Assembly: GCA_037442365.1 (NCBI GenBank)
Contig: JBBIQK010000006.1
Location: 8,425-72,424 of the forward strand
Direction: 5' to 3'
DNA from: GBS-DC sp037442365
Lineage (GTDB): Bacteria > Armatimonadota > Fimbriimonadia > Fimbriimonadales > GBS-DC
Length of the DNA: 64,000 nt
Both the position numbers and the translations under genes were made by a program. Under the pieces are notes generated by a model. It ran no database searches. It saw only the letters and a list, made by a program, of their open reading frames with translations, and was not told the DNA's origin. Position 1 is the stretch's first letter, and every line of letters starts with the position of its first letter. Of the stretch, positions 60,061 to 64,000 are shown piece after piece.

Positions 60061-62382
60061 CTATCCCACAAACAGGCGCGACTTGCTCAGCTCCATCTGC
60101 ATCGTCACGAGCCGATGGTAGACGCCCTCGCGCGCCATCAGCTCGTCGTGCGTGCCGACCTCCACCACGCGCCCGCGCTCCAGCACGATAATCCGATCGG
60201 CGTTGCGCAGCGTCGACAGGCGGTGCGCAATCGCAATCGTCGTGCGGTTCTGCACCAGCCGCTCCAGCGCCTCCTGAATCAGCCGCTCGGTCTCGGTGTC
60301 CACCGACGCGGTCGCCTCGTCCAGAATCAGAATCTGCGGGTCGCGCAGGATGGCGCGGGCAATCGCGATGCGCTGCCGCTCGCCGCCCGACAGCCGATGC
60401 CCGCGCTCGCCGACCCATGTGTCGTAGCCGTCGGGGAAGCGCATGATGAAATCGTGCGCGTTCGCCGCCTTCGCTGCATCGATAATCTGCTCCAGCGTCG
60501 CGTCGGGACGCGCGTAGGCGATGTTCTCGCGAATCGTGCCTGGAAAGAGGAAGTTGTCCTGCAGCACGACACCGATGTGCCGCCGCAAGTCCTGCATACG
60601 CACCTCGCGCAGGTCTTTGCCGTCCAGCAGGATGCGCCCGCGCGTCGGGTCATAGAAACGGCAAATCAGATTAATCAGCGTCGTCTTGCCCGACCCCGAC
60701 GGACCGACCAGCCCAATCATCTCACCGGGGCGGATGTGCAGGTTCACCTCATGCAATACCAGATGGTGCTTCTCGTAGCCGAAGGAGACATCCTCCAGTA
60801 TGATTTCGCCCTTCACTTCGGTCAGCGGCTGGGCGCTGGGCGCGTCGCGTACCTCAGGCTCCGTGTCCAGCACCTCGAACACGCGCTCGGCGGCGGTCAC
60901 TGTGCGCGACGCCCAGTCCATGATGTTCGTGATGATGCTCAGCGGTCCGAACAGCATCCCGATGTACGACAGGAACGCGACCAGCTTGCCCAGCTCGAAG
61001 TTGCCTTCCAGCACGCCGCGCCCGCCCACATACCAGATGACGAACGAGCTGGACATCACCAGAAACGAAATCAGCGGGAACACGCTGGCGTTAATCTTGC
61101 CCGCGACCATGCCCGTTTCGGCAATCTCGAAGTTGCGTCTGTCGAAGGTCTGGATTTCACGCTGTTCCTGCGTGAAGGCTTTCACCTCGCGGATGCCCGA
61201 CAGCGTGCCGCCCAGATGCGCGGTCAGGCGCGACCAGCGATGCCAGTGCCGCCGCCACACCCGGATTACCCGCCGCCACGCATAGCGCGAGAGCCACACG
61301 ATAAACGGCGCGGGCAACAGCACCAGCAGGCTCAGCTTCCAGTCCATCAGCACCATCACCGTCGCGATGCCGATAATCATCAGCAGGTTGAGCGCAATCG
61401 TCGGCGCACTGTTGACCACAAAATCGTACAGGGCGTCCGTGTCGCGCGTCACGCGGCTCATAATGGAACCTGTCTGCCGCTTGTCAAAATAGCTCAGCGA
61501 GAGCCACTGCAGGTGCTGGTAGAGCTTCGAGCGCAGGTTGAACGAGATTTCGCTGCCCAGCCATGCGTTCAGTCGCCCGCGCAGGATGTTGACGCCCGTG
61601 CCGAACAGGCGGATGCCCACCAGCGCGCCGAGCAGCCAGCCAAACAGGTGCGCGTTCGAACGCGGCACCAGCACCTCGTCGATGAGAATCTTGGTCAGAT
61701 ACGGCGGGGTCAGCTCCACCGCGGCGGTCAGTATCGCCAGGAAGGTGGAGAGCCACATATACTTCCAGTAGGGGCGCACCAGCCCCATCAGGCGCAACAG
61801 TACCTGTTTCTGCGAACGGCACGCAGGGCACGAAAGACTGTCTTCGGGGATGGGACGCCCGCACTTCTCGCAAACCTGTTGCTTGTGTTCGAAGGGCGGC
61901 GGCTCTTCGTCGTTAAGCATCGCCTCGATGCGCAGGCGCGCCTGCCCGAACAGCTGCGCCAGCGCGCTACTGTAGCGAATCAGCTCCAGCACGCGCCCAT
62001 CATGCAGCGTCGCCTCCAGCGCGGACGCGCCCACCAGCTGCGTCGCGCGCACCTGCGCTATCTCTGTAAGGGGCGCGACCAGATGAATCGACACGCGCGG
62101 CGCGCTGCCGTTGAGATAGGGGGCGCCGTTCGAATGCGCCGCGCCGTTGCCCCCATGCTGTTTGCGCAGCCAGGGCAGACGCGCGCTGGTGCTGGTCTCC
62201 ACAGGGGTGTGTTCCACGCGCAGGGTCAGCAGGGTCTCACCCGCCAGCACGAGCCAGCTCTCCCCGAACCGCCCCTCTGGCGACAAATCGGACGCGAATG
62301 CGAACTCAATTGCCGCAGTACCCATCCGTTGCTCGACAGCCGCACGCACAAACTCAGGCAGCCGTCGTTGCACTGTGTCCAT
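60061..62382 (-). CDS. MsbA-type ABC exporter with N-terminal sensor-like domain and zinc ribbon
   Basis: 773 residues, about 190 longer than a usual half-transporter. Residues 1-160 are a soluble PH-like domain (GESWLVLAGETLLTLRVEH). A zinc ribbon with Cys 171, 174, 185 and 188 (CEKCGRP, CPACRS) follows. Six membrane helices lie at about 200-480, and then the ATPase: GLVGPSGSGKTTLINLICRF, LSGGERQRIAIARAI and ILILDEATASVD. It probably exports lipid or drug as a homodimer. TATAAT ends 9 bases before the ATG, which favours this start over an in-frame codon upstream. Confidence 0.9.
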   Translation of the reverse strand: MDTVQRRLPEFVRAAVEQRMGTAAIEFAFASDLSPEGRFGESWLVLAGETLLTLRVEHTPVETSTSARLPWLRKQHGGNGAAHSNGAPYLNGSAPRVSIHLVAPLTEIAQVRATQLVGASALEATLHDGRVLELIRYSSALAQLFGQARLRIEAMLNDEEPPPFEHKQQVCEKCGRPIPEDSLSCPACRSQKQVLLRLMGLVRPYWKYMWLSTFLAILTAAVELTPPYLTKILIDEVLVPRSNAHLFGWLLGALVGIRLFGTGVNILRGRLNAWLGSEISFNLRSKLYQHLQWLSLSYFDKRQTGSIMSRVTRDTDALYDFVVNSAPTIALNLLMIIGIATVMVLMDWKLSLLVLLPAPFIVWLSRYAWRRVIRVWRRHWHRWSRLTAHLGGTLSGIREVKAFTQEQREIQTFDRRNFEIAETGMVAGKINASVFPLISFLVMSSSFVIWYVGGRGVLEGNFELGKLVAFLSYIGMLFGPLSIITNIMDWASRTVTAAERVFEVLDTEPEVRDAPSAQPLTEVKGEIILEDVSFGYEKHHLVLHEVNLHIRPGEMIGLVGPSGSGKTTLINLICRFYDPTRGRILLDGKDLREVRMQDLRRHIGVVLQDNFLFPGTIRENIAYARPDATLEQIIDAAKAANAHDFIMRFPDGYDTWVGERGHRLSGGERQRIAIARAILRDPQILILDEATASVDTETERLIQEALERLVQNRTTIAIAHRLSTLRNADRIIVLERGRVVEVGTHDELMAREGVYHRLVTMQMELSKSRLFVG

Positions 62383-62391
62383 ACGCACGCT

Positions 62392-62397
62392 ATTATA
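62392..62397 (-). promoter_or_regulatory. -10 element of the ABC exporter gene, leaderless type
   Basis: TATAAT on the minus strand preceded by GG, 9 bases before the ATG. It is back to back with the promoter at 62440. Confidence 0.6.
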
Positions 62398-62439
62398 CCT
62401 CTGATGTCTATAAAGCAAGTGTTAAGGGGACACATGGGC

Positions 62440-62445
62440 TATAAT
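62440..62445 (+). promoter_or_regulatory. -10 element of the sugar dehydrogenase gene
   Basis: TATAAT in GGGCTATAAT, only 5 bases before the ATG, which is very short even for a leaderless gene. Confidence 0.55.
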
Positions 62446-62450
62446 AGGGT

Positions 62451-64000
62451 ATGCGCATACGCTCAGGCTTATGGATTGCAGGGCTTGTTCTGGCAGGCAG
62501 TATGCACGCCCAATCGCTGGTCGACTCAGACCTTACCTATGACACGGTTGTCAGCAGCGGACTGTCGTTCCCCATCGCGATGGCGTTTTTAGACCCCGCC
62601 GACGCGACGCGCTTTTTCGTGATTGAGAAAAACAGCGGGCGCGTCAAGCTGATCGAAAACGGCGCAGTCGTCAGTACGGTGCTGGATTTGCCCGTGAACT
62701 ACGCCAGCGAACGCGGCTTGCTGGGGATTGCGCTCCATCCCGACTTCGCGAACAACGGCTATGTGTACCTCTACTACACGCGCTCCAGCACCAGCGGCGA
62801 TGCCTCGACGTCCAACGCTTGGCTGGACAACCGCGTTGAACGCTACCGCTGGAACGGCTCTACGCTGGTAGACCCAACCTTGATTGTCTCGTTCCCCCGC
62901 GACACGACGCAGAACAACGGACCCAACCACGACGGCGGCGTGATTCTGTTCGGTCCCGACGGCAAGCTCTACGGCGTCACGGGCGACCTCAATCGCGGCT
63001 TTCTGGATAACCCACGCATCGAGCAGAACACCAGCGCTACGGCGGTCGCGGGCGTGGGCGGAATCTTTCGCCTGAACCCCGACGGCAGCGTGCCGCCCGA
63101 CAACCCGTTTGTGAGCCATTCGGATGTGCGCATCCGCAGGCTCTGGGCATACGGTATCCGCAACAGCTTCGGGATGACCTTCGATACGCTCACGGCGCGC
63201 CTGTGGCTGACCGAGAACGGTCCGAATGTGTACGACGAGATTAACCGCGTCGAGCGCGGCTTCAACAGCGGCTGGCTGAAACTGATGGGACCCGACTCGC
63301 GCGACGCCGCGTATCAGGAAAACGGCAACCAGGCGTATGACGCCGACGATCTGGTCTACCTGCCGAACGCCTACTACGCCGACCCCATCTTCTCGTGGCT
63401 GCAGCCGATAGGCGTTTCGAGCATCGCGTTTGTGCGTTCCGCGCGGTTCAACACGGGCGTGCGCGACGAAGCCATCGTCGGTGAGAGCAACAACGGCAGG
63501 CTGTACCGTTTCCGTATGAACGCGACGCGCGACGACTTCGTGCTGACGGGCGCGCTTGCCGACCGCGTGGCGGACTCGTCGACCGAGCGCAACCTGACGA
63601 GCTTCGGCACGAACTGGGGCGTGGTCACCGACCTGCGCGTCGGACCCGACGGCTACCTCTATATGGTGAGCCTTTTTGCGAATCGGGTGTACCGTATCCG
63701 CCCTGTGAACCCGCCTTCGATTGTGTCGGGCAGGGCGTCTCTGGAGGGCAAGCAGGGACTGCCGCTGGGCGCGCCGCTGACGCTGGAACTGCGTCAGGGC
63801 GGCAACACGGTGCAGACGATTAACGCCGCGCTGGACGCCTACGGCAACTTCTCCGAGCGCGTGGCGACACCGGGCGTCTACACCGTGCGCGCGAAGGCGG
63901 CGGGGTATCTCTCCGTGAGCGTGTCGGGCGTCTCGATAGCGAGCGGTGGCTACGCCTATCTGAACCTGCGCTTTGAGACGCTGGGCGATGTGAACGGCGA
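62451..64000 (+). CDS. Secreted PQQ-dependent sugar (sorbosone-type) dehydrogenase, dockerin tail starting at edge
   Basis: 516 codons are visible and the frame is open to the window end. A signal peptide ends near GSMHAQ. The six-bladed propeller of the GSDH family begins GLSFPIAMAFLDP, with RGLLGIALHPDFANNGYVYL, NHDGGVILFGPDGKLYGVTGD and WAYGIRNSFGMTFD as blade motifs and LRVGPDGYLYMVSL at the last blade. A carboxypeptidase-regulatory-like beta domain follows (about 425-510). The last visible residues, LGDVNG, are the start of a dockerin loop as in the three other dockerin genes. It would oxidise sugars outside the cytoplasm. Confidence 0.9.
   Translation, partial: MRIRSGLWIAGLVLAGSMHAQSLVDSDLTYDTVVSSGLSFPIAMAFLDPADATRFFVIEKNSGRVKLIENGAVVSTVLDLPVNYASERGLLGIALHPDFANNGYVYLYYTRSSTSGDASTSNAWLDNRVERYRWNGSTLVDPTLIVSFPRDTTQNNGPNHDGGVILFGPDGKLYGVTGDLNRGFLDNPRIEQNTSATAVAGVGGIFRLNPDGSVPPDNPFVSHSDVRIRRLWAYGIRNSFGMTFDTLTARLWLTENGPNVYDEINRVERGFNSGWLKLMGPDSRDAAYQENGNQAYDADDLVYLPNAYYADPIFSWLQPIGVSSIAFVRSARFNTGVRDEAIVGESNNGRLYRFRMNATRDDFVLTGALADRVADSSTERNLTSFGTNWGVVTDLRVGPDGYLYMVSLFANRVYRIRPVNPPSIVSGRASLEGKQGLPLGAPLTLELRQGGNTVQTINAALDAYGNFSERVATPGVYTVRAKAAGYLSVSVSGVSIASGGYAYLNLRFETLGDVNG

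Noticed and set aside
60115..62592. An 825-codon open frame on the plus strand
   Set aside because: It lies antisense to the ABC exporter, whose motifs are unmistakable. Its product is rich in R, Q, H and A with no domain, as expected for a GC-rich shadow frame.

Overview
The window reads as chromosomal DNA from a member of the Armatimonadota, probably a thermophilic lineage near Fimbriimonadales. This is inferred from gene content, not from a marker-gene search. The supporting traits are GC-rich coding DNA, several secreted proteins ending in a two-loop dockerin-like Ca-binding tail, two type IV-prepilin-like proteins of the DUF1559 style (GFTLIELL plus a CLSNLRQ segment), PEP-CTERM-like exported proteins, a glyS beta subunit, and families of short dispersed hairpin repeats. 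No rRNA, tRNA, CRISPR array, intact insertion sequence or prophage was found. The two window edges cut a sensor histidine kinase (left) and a PQQ-type sugar dehydrogenase (right).

Layout. 1-6.9 kb: histidine kinase (partial), cinA-thpR, a coiled-coil nuclease-like protein, and a DUF697-M16 peptidase pair. 7-19 kb: two dockerin-tailed secreted proteins, an OPT-like transporter, a PBP4-type peptidase, glyS, a GH51 arabinofuranosidase, DUF1992 and nuoE. 19-24 kb: a 21-bp tandem hairpin array, a HAF-repeat PEP-CTERM protein, and sdhC-sdhA without sdhB. 24-28 kb: an oxidative pentose phosphate operon (gnd, a NucS-like nuclease with winged helix, zwf, a VOC protein). 28-35 kb: a secreted-protein cluster (tail-fibre-like protein, metzincin protease, small dockerin protein) and a large glycoside hydrolase. 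35-40 kb: ccmAB, a sugar-ABC ATPase with a metallo-beta-lactamase-fold hydrolase, a PEP-CTERM-like protein and recO. 40-50 kb: a five-haem cytochrome, prepilin-amidohydrolase-secreted protein, alr, folD-methyltransferase, a decayed Uma2 gene and scpB. 50-64 kb: a soluble globin-coupled chemotaxis transducer, DUF1080-pdxH, a 66-residue Cys-rich exported peptide, ltaE-yebC-rhomboid, HelD, a second prepilin, an ABC exporter with a zinc ribbon, and a PQQ dehydrogenase that enters a dockerin tail at the edge.

How it works together. The exported carbohydrate-active enzymes (GH51, the GH-A enzyme, DUF1080, PQQ dehydrogenase), the sugar-ABC ATPase and the gnd/zwf operon fit a heterotroph that degrades plant or microbial polysaccharide. 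sdhCA, nuoE, ccmAB, the multihaem cytochrome and the globin sensor fit respiratory, oxygen-responsive metabolism.

Expression signals fall into two classes. Fourteen genes carry a GGTAYAMT-like -10 element that ends only 5-9 bases before the start codon, as expected for leaderless transcripts. Most exported or operon-internal genes instead have a strong GGAGG ribosome-binding site. Four families of short palindromic repeats fill nearly every longer intergenic gap. One is a MITE-like element whose terminal TAA forms the stop codon of two unrelated genes.
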